A stretch of 42,748 nucleotides of DNA from Bdellovibrio sp. CG22_combo_CG10-13_8_21_14_all_39_27 (GCA_002786715.1 PCTW01000010.1:119754-162501); one strand, 5' to 3'. Counted from the first letter of the stretch, positions 1-9,423 are shown. Notes: generated from the sequence alone by a model not told the origin. Numbers and translations: made by a program.

Positions 1-527
1 AATGCAGGAAGTTCAGCCGTTAATTGTTGAACTTGCTTTTGAAGATCAATTTTCTTGATTGTTGTTGATGAAATGAGATCAGTTAAATCTTTGATCTCTT
101 TTTCAATTTTATCAGTGTTAGCTGTCGCTACTTTTAGTTCTTTGGCCTTAACATCTCGTTGGTCTTCAAGGTTATCAAGAGCTTGTTGTCTTTGACGAAG
201 TGATTGTGTTTGATTTCTTAACTCCAGATCTTCAACTAAATGAAATGAAGGTTTTCCTATGAAAGATCTTCTCCACGTTTGATCGTCATCACGAACATCA
301 AAGCGATAGTCTCCGCGATTCCAGTTTCCGTGATCATTGCGATTACGTCTTGAACCATTATTATCGCCTCTATTTGTATCACCACCACGACCATTTCCGT
401 CTCTTTCTGTGCCTGGACGAGGTCTTTGTTGTGCATGGGCATCATTCAAAAGGGCCATTGGTGACATAAGCATGGCCGTTAGCATGATAGGGGCCAATAA
501 GCGGTTTGTTCTTTTGATCTTCTTCAT
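1..527 (-). CDS. Secreted coiled-coil protein, C-terminus outside window (partial)
   Basis: An open frame runs from an ATG at 527 to the window edge (175 codons) without a stop. AGGAGAAG at 531-538 is a good ribosome site. The N-terminus is a signal peptide: a basic stretch (KKMKKIKR), a hydrophobic core to about residue 30, and an AHA cleavage site near residue 35. Residues 36-85 are rich in Gly, Asn, Arg and Asp (GRGGDTNRGDNNGSRR) and look disordered. A short aromatic segment follows (residues 79-100). From about residue 103 to the edge the chain is Gln/Glu/Lys/Leu-rich with heptad spacing, a likely coiled coil. No family is recognised. A periplasmic or surface location is inferred from the signal peptide. 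The 5' UTR carries a strong hairpin (539-584). Confidence 0.8.
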   Translation of the reverse strand, partial: MKKIKRTNRLLAPIMLTAMLMSPMALLNDAHAQQRPRPGTERDGNGRGGDTNRGDNNGSRRNRNDHGNWNRGDYRFDVRDDDQTWRRSFIGKPSFHLVEDLELRNQTQSLRQRQQALDNLEDQRDVKAKELKVATANTDKIEKEIKDLTDLISSTTIKKIDLQKQVQQLTAELPA

Positions 528-538
528 TTTCTTCTCCT

Positions 539-584
539 ATGGAATGCAACGTGGTCGATAAAAAATTTGTTTTATCCATTCCAT
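539..584 (-). promoter_or_regulatory. 5'-UTR hairpin abutting the Shine-Dalgarno of the partial secreted protein
   Basis: Read on the minus strand, ATGGAATG followed directly by GATAAAA pairs with TTTTATC and, after a 10-nt bulge, CATTCCAT. That gives 15 perfect base pairs with a 6-nt loop. The last paired base lies directly beside the AGGAGAAG ribosome site (531-538). The position suggests a role in translation control or mRNA stability; the structure is seen, the role is inferred. Confidence 0.5.
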
Positions 585-717
585 GGAGGGCCATTTTGGC
601 GTCAATCTTCCTGAGTGACACAGTATTTTTGGGTACTAAGCAAAGAATAGGCCAAAACTGTTTAGATTTCTGAAAGTGGGGAATAATTATGTACTCTATT
701 TGTGTTCGTTTAATCTT

Positions 718-747
718 TTGACAAAGACGACGATTCTTTCGCAAAAT
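718..747 (+). promoter_or_regulatory. Candidate sigma70 promoter of the 756 methyltransferase
   Basis: TTGACA at 718-723 is a perfect -35. CAAAAT at 742-747 (spacing 18) is a fair -10. Transcription would start near 754, almost at the ATG at 756, giving a leaderless or nearly leaderless mRNA. This fits the weak ribosome site in front of the ATG. The rest of the 528-755 gap holds the hairpin above and no gene. Confidence 0.35.
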
Positions 748-755
748 AGATAAGA

Positions 756-1421
756 ATGAAAAATATTAATGATTATGATAAGTTAGATTTGTTTGACCAG
801 TTCTTCGTTAAGTTCCCTTCGTTTTTACCAATGAACAGAAGTTACTCTCGTGTACTTGAATTAGGACCAGGGCTTCATCCTCGTAGCCTTCCCAATCGCT
901 TTTTTCCCATTGAGAGGTACTTAGCGATTGATCGCGATCAAAAGTCGATTGAACAGTGTAAAATGCTTTTCTCTAGTCCCTCAGCGACATTTGAATGTGT
1001 TGATATTGCTCAATATTTACCAGAGGAGGAATTCGATCTCATTATTGATTCTTCTGTTCTGCACTGCTTGGAATCCTACGATATTTGGCTTCGAACCTTC
1101 CAAAACTTCTCAGCTTCACTTAGTGATGGGGGAGTCATGATAGGGGAAATGGCCGTTAAATCAGATCGAATGGATTTTCAAGAGCCTTACTTTTATGATG
1201 AGCAAACAAGCATCCTCTATAAGGATGGAAAAATAAATAGGTTGATTTTAGATCCAAAGGTCGTTGAGAAAGCCTTGTTATTTTGTGGGTTCAAAATATT
1301 CTTTTTTACAATTCCTCTAGGACTAAAAGTTATTTTTGATGATTCTCGAGACAAAATAAAAGCGGAGGATCCTGATGTCCTCCGCTATGTCGTTGTTAAA
1401 GATAGATCTAATCGTTACTAA
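756..1421 (+). CDS. Class I SAM-dependent methyltransferase
   Basis: The 221-aa product has the Rossmann-type SAM motif I, VLELGPGLHP (residues 33-42), an acidic residue after strand 2 (AIDRD, about 55-60) and the strand-4 motif FDLIIDSSVLHCL (about 93-106). The region after strand 4 (GGVMIGEMAV) fits the usual post-motif. The substrate cannot be read from the sequence. It stands alone, in front of and divergent from the partial secreted protein, and ends tail-to-tail with the gene at 1422 with no gap. Length is usual for a stand-alone small-molecule methyltransferase. The ATG at 756 is the only sensible start because motif I comes early. Confidence 0.8.
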   Translation: MKNINDYDKLDLFDQFFVKFPSFLPMNRSYSRVLELGPGLHPRSLPNRFFPIERYLAIDRDQKSIEQCKMLFSSPSATFECVDIAQYLPEEEFDLIIDSSVLHCLESYDIWLRTFQNFSASLSDGGVMIGEMAVKSDRMDFQEPYFYDEQTSILYKDGKINRLILDPKVVEKALLFCGFKIFFFTIPLGLKVIFDDSRDKIKAEDPDVLRYVVVKDRSNRY

Positions 1422-1832
1422 TTATTCAGGTAAGTGTGGGGACTTGTCTTTTCCGCCTGCTCCATCATCTTCATGAGGCGCTTTTTCAACTCCAGGTCTT
1501 AAGCCTAATCCTCTATTGATGATCAATGCATACTTAACTTCTTCAGGATAAATGATATCTCCACGCTTAAGTTCAATCTGAGCTCTTTCAAGAACTTCTT
1601 TGACTGATTTGCGATGAAATCCTTCTTTTTTGATGTCATTCAATGAGAAGATCTCTCCATCACGCGTTTCGATACCAGCTGCGGCCTTGTCTAAAGCTTC
1701 GTTCATTTCTTGAACAGTCACTTTTACGATCAAATTAGTTCTGGCCAGCGCCTTAAGATCAGCTGCATCGGCAGCTCCTATCATTAAAGCAAATGCGCCC
1801 AGGGCCAATATGACACTAAGAATTTGTTTCAC
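1422..1832 (-). CDS. Small exported protein of unknown function
   Basis: This 136-aa protein starts with GTG at 1832, preceded by GAGGTGAAAA. The first 24 residues form a clear signal peptide (KQILSVILALGAFALMIG, then AADAA with a likely cut after an Ala). The mature part is mixed alpha/beta, with a repeated-looking Ile/Glu-rich stretch (SVKEVLERAQIELKRGD) and a Gly/Asp/Lys-rich, charged C-terminal tail (HEDDGAGGKDKSPHLPE). No cysteine and no membrane segment remain after cleavage, so a soluble periplasmic protein is inferred. No family is recognised. Confidence 0.7.
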   Translation of the reverse strand: MKQILSVILALGAFALMIGAADAADLKALARTNLIVKVTVQEMNEALDKAAAGIETRDGEIFSLNDIKKEGFHRKSVKEVLERAQIELKRGDIIYPEEVKYALIINRGLGLRPGVEKAPHEDDGAGGKDKSPHLPE

Positions 1833-1991
1833 TTTTCACCTCACTCCGTTAACGGTGAACCTAATCCTTGGTTTCAACTGCCCCTCACTTCCTATGAGGG
1901 TTTGTATACTGATACCTAATACAAGTTCGATGCCAAGTTCAGCTGATAAATATTCGATAAGTTAGAGCGGTGTCATGGTGTCATTTAGAGA
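1833..1991. other. Intergenic region with a small hairpin (1882-1900)
   Basis: The gap between two minus-strand genes holds a 6-bp hairpin, CCCTCA-(7 nt)-TGAGGG at 1882-1900. It lacks a T-tract in the minus direction, so it is not a standard terminator for the gene at 1992-3752. Any promoter of the 1832 gene must lie here, but no clear -35/-10 pair stands out. Confidence 0.3.
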
Positions 1992-3752
1992 CTATTGGGG
2001 TCGTGTAGGGAAAAGCTTGTAAATCTTTATGTCGTTTTGGCTCCATACTTCATCAATCTTAAAATATCGAGAAATAAGGGGGATATCCCATTGATCCTTA
2101 TCGGTAACGACCAGGTAATCTATGCGGTAGGAGTAAAGAAGTTTCTGCCAATCAATGTCTGTTTTAGTTTCGAAACTCATAACTAAAGATTCTAAAAGTT
2201 GTTCTTTAAATACCCCTCTTGGGTCTTTGAAATGTTGTGATTGCACTAGCTCTTCCATTTTCTGATCCAGACCAAGTGTCCAATGCTCGAGTGTATAATT
2301 TTCATTGATATAATCTCGAAGTCCAGTACCAGTGAGGCCCATAAATTTCCACTGAAAAAAATGGCGTTCGAGCAAATCGATGTTCGGAGAGATCTCAGTT
2401 GCAGAATCTCTAAGTATTCGCTTACCATAGACCATTGGAATGATGTTCATAATTTTATCATTCGCGAGAAAAACATTATCAGATGAAAGTTCTGGCATTA
2501 AGTTGTTTAGAACAGAACGAACATCTTCAATATATTGGTTTGAAACCAGTCTTTCACTCTCTCCATAAAATCTTAAGCTAGCATTAATTCCAATCCCGAA
2601 AATAAACAGAACAATGGCCATTGCAGTTGATGTTCGTGAACTCATCTTCCAATTGAGCTTAGGAATTTTGTGATCAAATTTAAAAAAGAGATATTGAAAA
2701 AATTGGGCGGCGATAAGCATTGAAAAAGGAACCAAGAGGTACTTGAAATGGACATTGAGAAAGGTCTTACCTAATAAGAGGGGAGATAAATAGAGAAAGA
2801 AGGCTGAAAAATAAAGTGAGCCAATTATTTTCCTTTTGTCTGAGGGAATGGGGTGATCGTTCTTAAATAGAGAAAAACTCATTAAGAACATTAACCACAT
2901 GGACTTGCCATAGAGAAGATAGCTACTGTGATCATTTAATCCAAGTCCATTTCTCCACATGACCCAAGTAAATTGTGGGTCTTTTGTTAAGTGAACAAAT
3001 GAAATGAGTGACGGTATTCCGAATAATAGCGAAAAGAATAAAACAAATGATAACGTTTTTAAACTTTTACGGCTTCTCAAAACAAAAATGATCACGAAAA
3101 GAGAAAGCGTTAGATGAATCCAGAAAGCAAAAGGTAAATAAAATAAAATTCCGAAAGTCGCAATTGCTGTAAGCGAACTTTTTATTTTTTTATTGTCCGA
3201 AAAAAGAACACTCAATATGAGGAGAGTCGTTAAAAGATGGACAAAAAGGGGAACCAGAGGAATGGTGAAATGGTTAAAGGCAAATATGTAATCGCCGGTA
3301 AGCCAACTCAATAATGGCTTAAAATACCAAGCTGAAGGAGAAAGAAAACAAAGCAGAGCAGAGAAGTAGGCAAAGCCGAATTTGACTTCAAGACTTAAAA
3401 AAATGGCCAATAATAGTGAAAAGAGCATTAAGGTTAAAAAGGGGCGAGCTATAATAGTCATTTGCTCTGGAGTGAGGTCTAAAGATTTAGCGATGAATCC
3501 AAGTAATCGATGCGACGAATCCGGAAAAAAACAATCTGAATTTCTTCCTTCAAAAGTAGCATGGTTACAAACGGATTGTTCACTTTGGATAGACCGTTTA
3601 ATTCTGGCCAACGCAATAAACTCATCATCATGAACGATGGCCGAACCTGAAAATCCATTTGTTTGATGCATAATCTGTGGCATAAGTGAAAGAAGCGATA
3701 AAAAAACTGCTGCTAAAAAAGAGAGAAATATTTTTTGATCGAGACTATTCAT
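1992..3752 (-). CDS. Polytopic membrane protein, probable GT-C-type glycosyltransferase
   Basis: The 586-aa product has an N-terminal membrane segment (residues 9-27), an extracytoplasmic loop with acidic pair HDDEF (about 42-46), and roughly nine to eleven more hydrophobic helices to about residue 400. A soluble C-terminal domain of about 180 residues follows, ending in a beta-rich part (IDYLVVTDKDQW ... DIKIYKL). An acidic motif in the first external loop and a periplasmic C-terminal domain are features of GT-C lipid-linked sugar transferases. No specific family was identified, so the call is by architecture. Its start overlaps the 3' end of the upstream methyltransferase by 8 nt, so the two are probably co-transcribed and translationally coupled. 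Confidence 0.55.
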   Translation of the reverse strand: MNSLDQKIFLSFLAAVFLSLLSLMPQIMHQTNGFSGSAIVHDDEFIALARIKRSIQSEQSVCNHATFEGRNSDCFFPDSSHRLLGFIAKSLDLTPEQMTIIARPFLTLMLFSLLLAIFLSLEVKFGFAYFSALLCFLSPSAWYFKPLLSWLTGDYIFAFNHFTIPLVPLFVHLLTTLLILSVLFSDNKKIKSSLTAIATFGILFYLPFAFWIHLTLSLFVIIFVLRSRKSLKTLSFVLFFSLLFGIPSLISFVHLTKDPQFTWVMWRNGLGLNDHSSYLLYGKSMWLMFLMSFSLFKNDHPIPSDKRKIIGSLYFSAFFLYLSPLLLGKTFLNVHFKYLLVPFSMLIAAQFFQYLFFKFDHKIPKLNWKMSSRTSTAMAIVLFIFGIGINASLRFYGESERLVSNQYIEDVRSVLNNLMPELSSDNVFLANDKIMNIIPMVYGKRILRDSATEISPNIDLLERHFFQWKFMGLTGTGLRDYINENYTLEHWTLGLDQKMEELVQSQHFKDPRGVFKEQLLESLVMSFETKTDIDWQKLLYSYRIDYLVVTDKDQWDIPLISRYFKIDEVWSQNDIKIYKLFPTRPQ

Positions 3753-4437
3753 TTAGTTTTTTTATAACCACAAAATAATTATCTGAAAATAATCTACCGC
3801 TAAATAGAGAAAGAAGAGATTGCCACATGAGTCCAGTTCCTGGGATTCTTCCATTATTAAAATAGTGTAGAGATTCGAGTTTCAGAGATTGAACTTCATC
3901 TACCATATGACGTAAATCATAGCTCGAAATAGGTGTAATATGGGCCGGATAATTAGTCGGTCCAAAAGCGGCATGATATCCTTTGAATGCGAAAGTGATC
4001 ACACTTAAAAAACTTTCAATATTGGGGGTTGAAAGCAAGATAGAACCATTCTTCTTCGTTATCGAAGCCAATTGTCTAATAAAATGACGAGGGTTTTCCA
4101 TGTGTTCAATCACTTCACTTGAGATGACGAGGTCAAATTGTTCTTGGTATTGAGTTGGAAATTCCTTATTAAAATCTGCTTGAAGAAAATGAATATTGGA
4201 TTGCTTGTAATCAAAAAATTCAGCAAAATCCATTCCATTCAATGCTTGATTTGGATATTTATTTCTGAGCAATTGAAGAATTTTTCCATTTCCACAACCC
4301 ACATCACAAATGACGGTATCTGAAAGAATCAATTTTTGTGAGTACTCAAAAAGAGATTGATGGATGACTTCAGAAGAGTCACCTTTACTCTGTTTTGAAG
4401 CGACCTCGCGCAACTGTTCTATCTCGTTTTTCTGCAT
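3745..4437 (-). CDS. Class I SAM methyltransferase (UbiG/Methyltransf_11-like)
   Basis: The 230-aa product shows motif I VICDVGCGNGKIL (about residues 42-54), LNGMDFAEFF for the strand-2 acidic loop, FDLVISSEVIEHMENP (about 105-120, the usual strand-4 motif with EVIEH) and GSILLSTPN (strand 5). This pattern is typical of small-molecule or lipid-linked-sugar methyltransferases. It is the first gene of a minus-strand pair with the GT-C-like gene, whose ATG lies inside its last codons. This suggests modification of the same glycan or lipid; the substrate is unknown. Confidence 0.8.
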   Translation of the reverse strand: MQKNEIEQLREVASKQSKGDSSEVIHQSLFEYSQKLILSDTVICDVGCGNGKILQLLRNKYPNQALNGMDFAEFFDYKQSNIHFLQADFNKEFPTQYQEQFDLVISSEVIEHMENPRHFIRQLASITKKNGSILLSTPNIESFLSVITFAFKGYHAAFGPTNYPAHITPISSYDLRHMVDEVQSLKLESLHYFNNGRIPGTGLMWQSLLSLFSGRLFSDNYFVVIKKLNE

Positions 4438-4503
4438 TTAATCATTATAGTTAAATAACAGAGGAGAATAAAGCATTTATAAAAGCTGACTAAAACGATC
4501 TAC

Positions 4504-4552
4504 TTGTAAAATATAATGAAAGCTATGATAATAATTATAAATTATCTAAGGA
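4504..4552 (+). promoter_or_regulatory. Candidate promoter and ribosome site for the 4558 gene
   Basis: TTGTAA (4504-4509), 17 nt, then GATAAT (4527-4532) resembles a sigma70 promoter, with a start near 4539. AAGGA at 4548-4552 is 5 nt before the ATG at 4558. The 4438-4557 gap separates divergent genes and contains no ORF. Confidence 0.4.
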
Positions 4553-4557
4553 TGTAA

Positions 4558-5292
4558 ATGTCACTATCATTGATTGTTAAACGTCTTTTTTGGCCAGGCC
4601 CAGATTTCGGAACAAGGGATCGCTACAATTTAAGAAAGCTACTTTTGAAAGGGCAAGAAATAGAATCATTAGACGTTGGCTTTGGAAATGGTTGTATGAC
4701 TTATTTTGCAGCTTCAAAGGGAAAATCTGCTTTAGGTGTCTCGATTTTAGAAAGGGAAGTCTTAAAGGCCAATTCTCTAAGATCACTTTTTAATCTGAAT
4801 GATGAAAAATGCCAGTTTAAACATGTTCATTTTAATAAGCTTCAAGAAAGTGGTTCTGGCCCCTTTGATCAAATTATAATGTTTGAAGTTTTGGAACATA
4901 TCGTTGATGACAATTCTGCCATTGAAAATGCTTACAAACTTTTAAAACCCAGAGGACAGCTGCATATCACAGTCCCTAATCGTGATAGCCATGGCCATTT
5001 TGAATCGCTGAATAGATTTGAAAATGGAGGGCATGTTCGCCATGGTTATGATTTTGAATCTCTTCAAAAATTACTAGAGGCCCATGGATTTGAAATACTA
5101 GATCGCCGGGGTGTAGGATTTAATGGTTCAATTTTGGGTTTTAAAGCTATTGCCTTTTTAAGACGTGCCCCAGGGCCCATTGGTCAATTATTGAGTTTGC
5201 TTGGGTTTATTGTTCTTTGGCCATTTGTTCAAATTCTCAATCTTCTTTCATGCCGTCCATGGTCAATCTATATACTTGCATGTCGAAAGTAA
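4558..5292 (+). CDS. Class I SAM methyltransferase with hydrophobic C-terminal segment
   Basis: The 244-aa product has motif I LDVGFGNGCMTYFAA (about residues 38-52), GVSILER (about 60-66) and FDQIIMFEVLEHIVDD (about 101-116). The next strand ends in the sequence HITVPN. A long hydrophobic stretch near the C-terminus (LLSLLGFIVLWPFVQIL, about 212-228) suggests membrane association, as in enzymes acting on lipid-linked sugars. The glycosyltransferase downstream starts inside its last codons (5280 vs stop 5290-5292), so the two probably form one operon and act on the same saccharide. Substrate unknown. Confidence 0.8.
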   Translation: MSLSLIVKRLFWPGPDFGTRDRYNLRKLLLKGQEIESLDVGFGNGCMTYFAASKGKSALGVSILEREVLKANSLRSLFNLNDEKCQFKHVHFNKLQESGSGPFDQIIMFEVLEHIVDDNSAIENAYKLLKPRGQLHITVPNRDSHGHFESLNRFENGGHVRHGYDFESLQKLLEAHGFEILDRRGVGFNGSILGFKAIAFLRRAPGPIGQLLSLLGFIVLWPFVQILNLLSCRPWSIYILACRK

Positions 5293-6377
5293 AAGTATGC
5301 CACTTCTATTCAGGTAATCGATTTGGTGGACTTGAAAAGTTTCTGATTAATGTTCAACGATATTCTAATATGACACCAAAGGTTGATCATTCCTTTGCTC
5401 TTTGTTTTGAAGGTAAATTGTTTGATCATCTTCAGCATTTAAAGAATAATGTCGAGCTCATAAAACTTAACACACTATCAAATCCAATCAAAGTTGTATT
5501 AGCTTGGGTTAATATTTTTAAAATGCTTAAAAGAAATGAAATTGACGTATTGGTATCCCATGAAATTTGGAATTATATATTAGGATATTTTCCAGCTAAA
5601 TTGGCCGGAGTTAATGTAGTCTTATGGAGTCACACATCCTTTTTCGATTACAAATTGTACAAATTATTAAAGTATTTTCTTCCTCAAGAAATTGTTGCTG
5701 ATAGTCTGCATGTCTCTGAACTCATTAAGGAACGTTGGCCTTCAATTCCCGTTAAAACATTATATTATCCTCATCCTTCACCAGAAGGAGTGCCTGCTCC
5801 AAAAGCTTCGAATGATATTCCAACGATTCTCTATGTAGGAAGGTTTGCTCGTTATAAAGGTCTACATATACTTATCGAATCACTAAAATATTTAAATGAT
5901 TTGGAGTTTAAACTCGACATTGTAGGTGGTCCACAAAGTGTAGAAGAAGAGAAGTATAAAATTGAATTAGAGACTATTATTAAAAAATTCAATCTCCAAG
6001 AAAGAGTGAATTTTGTAGGTGAACAATCTGATGTCGCATCGTTTTATTTTAAAAGTGATATTTTTTGTCACCCAAACATTGCTCCTGAAGCTTTTGGATT
6101 GGTTTTTATTGAAGCTCTCTATTGTGGATTGCCAATTGTTGCTACAAATATTGGGGGTGCAAAGGAAATTTTTGCATCAACTGATAAAGTGATTGGGAAA
6201 TTGGTCAATCCAAATCAGGTCGAAGAATTGTCATCAAGTTTGAGAGATATGATTGTTCATTCAAAGTTAAGAGAAGAAATTAAAATATATGCGCCTGAGG
6301 TCTCAAGGCAATTGTGTGATCCTCTTTTAAGCATGCAAAAAATGGAAGATTATTTAATTCGATTTCGTAAAAAATGA
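5280..6377 (+). CDS. Glycosyltransferase family 4 (GT-B fold)
   Basis: From the ATG at 5280 the product is 365 aa. The frame is open back to 5217, but a start at 5280 puts the first beta strand (KVKVCHFYSG, then NRFGGLEKFL) at the N-terminus, as usual for GT4 enzymes, and limits the overlap with the upstream gene to 13 nt. The C-terminal half has the nucleotide-sugar domain: TILYVGRFARYKGLHILIES, then PEAFGLVFIEALYCGLPIVA with the family E-x7-E motif (about residues 270-278) and a GGAKE loop. It is likely cytoplasmic or peripheral, adding a sugar to a lipid-linked acceptor. It ends 24 nt inside the convergent gene at 6354. Confidence 0.85.
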   Translation: MSKVKVCHFYSGNRFGGLEKFLINVQRYSNMTPKVDHSFALCFEGKLFDHLQHLKNNVELIKLNTLSNPIKVVLAWVNIFKMLKRNEIDVLVSHEIWNYILGYFPAKLAGVNVVLWSHTSFFDYKLYKLLKYFLPQEIVADSLHVSELIKERWPSIPVKTLYYPHPSPEGVPAPKASNDIPTILYVGRFARYKGLHILIESLKYLNDLEFKLDIVGGPQSVEEEKYKIELETIIKKFNLQERVNFVGEQSDVASFYFKSDIFCHPNIAPEAFGLVFIEALYCGLPIVATNIGGAKEIFASTDKVIGKLVNPNQVEELSSSLRDMIVHSKLREEIKIYAPEVSRQLCDPLLSMQKMEDYLIRFRKK

Positions 6378-7238
6378 AACACAATTCCCAATCAATTTTA
6401 AATTTAAAAAATCACTCTTATTCATCTGCCTTAATTGACAAGATAGTTTTGCAGAAGTAGTTCCCGTAGAGTCGAACTGTAATTTTTCAAGTTCTTTTAA
6501 ATTGATAAAATTGAGAAATTGCAGCCAGAATTTTTCCTCAATGGCCCCAAGTACTAAGTAGTCATTATCACTTTTTAATCGGTAAATTTGATAGCATGGA
6601 TAAAGACCGTTATGGAGGGCCTTTGATTGAAAGCTTGGCGGCATTAATAAATGTGATAATTCTTCAATCGACTCGTCCAAGCATATTTCTTCTTCTATCA
6701 GAGAGTTCGTTTTAATAGCCTCAATAGTTAAACTACAAAACATGAGGGCCAATTTATTCGCCAATTGTATTCCTGCAACAGGAAGAAAAGGTGGGGGGAT
6801 TATGGCTTGATCATCTTCATATTGCTGTAGGTGCCAGATTAGCAAATTGGATTCAGAGAGAGCATTAAGATCATGGAGGGATCTTTTCTCTTTGTTTTGA
6901 GATGCTTTAATTGTAATAAGAACAAAGGGTTTTTTAATAAGTTTCTTATAGTGCTGTAATTCTTCGGCATGTTTCCAAGTGATAATGGCCCCATTGCTCG
7001 ACATGATTCGTTCTTTGAGCTCATTGTCTTCAAATAACTGGCATTTATCGTTTAGTTGTTCTTGCCAGTGCTGAAAAATTTTATCTTTTGAATTTAAAAA
7101 GGGATCTTGCTGATTTAAATTTTTCGATTTGTAGATTATTGCCCCTTGATTGCGTAACAAACTCGCTGCCAGTGGACCTGGTAGTCTAGTCGTAAGATCG
7201 ACAATCGATATTCCTTTTAAGGGTTGATGTTTGCTCAA
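6354..7238 (-). CDS. Divergent, shortened CoA-transferase family III (CaiB/BaiF)-like protein
   Basis: The N-terminus ([31 protein letters not shown], described here as residues 7-37) closely follows the family III pattern of an opening strand, LPGPxA and a Rossmann-like helix. The whole protein is 294 aa, against roughly 360-400 for active enzymes. The segment that usually carries the catalytic Asp reads [11 protein letters not shown], with no Asp, and the His-containing G-H-D type motif of racemases is not visible. It overlaps the DUF255 gene upstream by 4 nt (ATGA), so the two are co-expressed. It may be a binding protein or a decayed enzyme; enzyme activity should not be assumed. Confidence 0.65.
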   Translation of the reverse strand: MSKHQPLKGISIVDLTTRLPGPLAASLLRNQGAIIYKSKNLNQQDPFLNSKDKIFQHWQEQLNDKCQLFEDNELKERIMSSNGAIITWKHAEELQHYKKLIKKPFVLITIKASQNKEKRSLHDLNALSESNLLIWHLQQYEDDQAIIPPPFLPVAGIQLANKLALMFCSLTIEAIKTNSLIEEEICLDESIEELSHLLMPPSFQSKALHNGLYPCYQIYRLKSDNDYLVLGAIEEKFWLQFLNFINLKELEKLQFDSTGTTSAKLSCQLRQMNKSDFLNLKLIGNCVSFFTKSN

Positions 7239-9265
7239 TTGGCCTTCTTAGGAATTAATTTTTCCTTAAAACTTTCTATTCCTGTTCCCTGTAGCTCACA
7301 GGTCGTCAAATTACAGATTTGCCATTCATCATTTCCTCTTTGGTGGTAGCTCACAACAAAGCGAGGCATAAAGTAAGAAATAAGTTCTTGAAAAGCAGCT
7401 TGTGATTGCCATTCCTGTGGTACTTCCATTGCTCTATAAGTTGTATCTGGATAGGTGAGAGCGCGCAAGGCCTCTCCACTGACAATGGGATTTCTTAGGG
7501 CTTGCTGAGTCAGAGATTTCATCATGACTTCTATTGCTTTTAACCATTTCTCATCTTTGAAGAGTACTGACGATCTTCGAACGATAGAACAAAAAGTTGC
7601 AACAGAGGATTTATAAGAAGTGTCTAGAGCATTAGCTTCCAATGCAGGAGCCATATGTGCTCCTGTTTGGTTTAAGGATCTGACAAATAGTCTGTCATCT
7701 TTTAAAAACTCAGAAGTAATAAAATCGAGTGTGTCTTTTAGATTATCTTTAAAAATAGCATTACCTGAAATTTCATAGAGTCTAAGCATTGCCTCTGCAA
7801 ATGTCACATAATCTTCTAGGTACAGCACTTCTGGTTCAAGTGTCGTGCTATGGCGAATTCTTCTCTTTCCTTCTTTCGTTTCAAGAAGAAAATTTTGATA
7901 GCTTCCATCGACTATAGAATTGAGTATGCGAGTGGCCACATCTTTAATTGGCACAACACGACAGTACTGAAGGACATCTACAAGAGAAGAAATCATGAGA
8001 AAGTTCCAACTGCTAATGCCTTTATTATCCGTCTTTGGAGGGATTCTCATTTTTCTAGCAATCAAGGCCTGCTCTCTAATTTTTCTTACGTTTTCCCAAG
8101 TTTCTTGGCCCAAGTACTCTTGTTTGTATTTTGGATCAAGCGACAAGACATTAAGTTCGTGATCAAAATTACCTTTCTTTTGAATTCGAAACCATTTTTT
8201 ATAGAGCTCAAGATCAAGTTCCTTTTCGCTTTCAACTTTATTAACAAGATCTTCAAATTCTTCTTCAGAAAAAGTATAATAAAGTCCTTCGACTCCTTCG
8301 CTGTCGGCATCTTGGGCGCTGAAAAGATAACCATTATCACTCAACATTTCTTTTTCTATATAAAGGAGTGTCGAGAAAAGGGCATCAAAGACAAAAGCAT
8401 GAGGATAAACAAGGGATAACTTGGTCAGGGTTCTTATCAGTCCACTTTGGTCGTAGAGCATCTTTTCAAAATGGGGAACTAAAAATTCTTTGTCGACACT
8501 ATAACGATGGATTCCGCCGCGAGCGTGGTCGAAAACTCCTCCAAAAAGTAAGTTTTCACAAGTTTTGATAATAAAATGTCCTTGTTCTTGCTCCACCATT
8601 CCATCAAGCATTTGCTCGAGGGCCCATTCTATAAAGGGAAAATGGGGGAATTTGGGAGCCTCACCCCAGCCGCCTCGTTCTAAATCGCGATACTCTTTAA
8701 TGGCATCTAGTATGGCCATTGGGGGAGGAAAGTGACCTGGAAAAGGTATATCTTCTTTAGGTTTACGACTTTCATTCAAAGCCTTTGAGACTTGTTCTGC
8801 ATTTTGTTGAACTTGTTCTTTTTCATTTTGGTAAACTCGCTCTAGTTCCTGAGCGAGTTGCAGGAAGCTTGGGCCTCCTTTTTGATTTGGTGTTTTTGGA
8901 TAATACGTTCCAACAAAGTAGGGGCGAAGATCGGGTAAGAGGAAAGCTGAAAGTGGCCAACCTCCACTTTTGATAAACATTTGGCAAGCTTCTTGGTAGT
9001 AGGCATCTAGATCTGGATGCTCTTCGCGATCTGCTTTGATACAAATAAAATTCTTATTCAAAAAGTCTGCTGTATTTTGATCAGAAAAAGACTCGTGACC
9101 CATGACATGGCACCAATGACAGCTCGAATAACCGATCGATAAAAAGATGGGCTTATTTTCACTTTGAGCTTTGGCGATAGCTTCTTCACCCCAGGGGTAC
9201 CAATGAACTGGGTTATCTTTGTGTTGAAGTAAATAGAGTGATTTCGATTGGGCCAACTTGTTCAT
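7235..9265 (-). CDS. YyaL/DUF255 thioredoxin-domain protein (SPATA20 family)
   Basis: Using the ATG at 9265, the product is 676 aa. This ATG is preceded by AAGGAAGG at good spacing. A TTG eight codons earlier (9289) keeps the frame open but has no such site. Residues 10-125 are the Thioredoxin_7-like domain: [16 protein letters not shown], then [18 protein letters not shown] with the CHWC redox-type pair. The rest is the alpha/alpha-barrel part of the family ([30 protein letters not shown] with its conserved His-Phe-Glu-Lys-Met, [12 protein letters not shown]-like region). The family is widespread and its true reaction is unsettled. Length is typical. The CoA-transferase-like gene follows with a 4-nt overlap. 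Confidence 0.9.
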   Translation of the reverse strand: MNKLAQSKSLYLLQHKDNPVHWYPWGEEAIAKAQSENKPIFLSIGYSSCHWCHVMGHESFSDQNTADFLNKNFICIKADREEHPDLDAYYQEACQMFIKSGGWPLSAFLLPDLRPYFVGTYYPKTPNQKGGPSFLQLAQELERVYQNEKEQVQQNAEQVSKALNESRKPKEDIPFPGHFPPPMAILDAIKEYRDLERGGWGEAPKFPHFPFIEWALEQMLDGMVEQEQGHFIIKTCENLLFGGVFDHARGGIHRYSVDKEFLVPHFEKMLYDQSGLIRTLTKLSLVYPHAFVFDALFSTLLYIEKEMLSDNGYLFSAQDADSEGVEGLYYTFSEEEFEDLVNKVESEKELDLELYKKWFRIQKKGNFDHELNVLSLDPKYKQEYLGQETWENVRKIREQALIARKMRIPPKTDNKGISSWNFLMISSLVDVLQYCRVVPIKDVATRILNSIVDGSYQNFLLETKEGKRRIRHSTTLEPEVLYLEDYVTFAEAMLRLYEISGNAIFKDNLKDTLDFITSEFLKDDRLFVRSLNQTGAHMAPALEANALDTSYKSSVATFCSIVRRSSVLFKDEKWLKAIEVMMKSLTQQALRNPIVSGEALRALTYPDTTYRAMEVPQEWQSQAAFQELISYFMPRFVVSYHQRGNDEWQICNLTTCELQGTGIESFKEKLIPKKAN

Positions 9266-9423
9266 GCTGAATTCCTTCCTTGGGATCAAATTTAAGCCTT
9301 AATAATAGTCCAGCTACCATCGACAAAGAAGCCTTAAGTTGATAACTATTTGATATCTCGCACTGGGTTAATGTTGTGCTAGATAATTCTTACTCATGAT
9401 GCATTGAGTAGTTCATTTTTGAA

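Noticed and set aside
257-445. 62-aa minus-strand ORF
   Set aside because: It lies inside the partial secreted gene in a different frame and has no ribosome site.
442-744. 100-aa minus-strand ORF upstream of the partial secreted gene
   Set aside because: It runs across the 5'-UTR hairpin and the signal peptide in another frame; the frame from ATG 527 has the ribosome site and signal peptide.
1882-1900. Hairpin as a terminator of the GT-C-like gene
   Set aside because: No T-tract follows on the minus strand and it is about 90 nt from the stop.
7850-8419. 189-aa plus-strand ORF opposite the DUF255 gene
   Set aside because: It is antisense to a conserved protein; its Phe/Lys-rich composition is a mirror of that gene.
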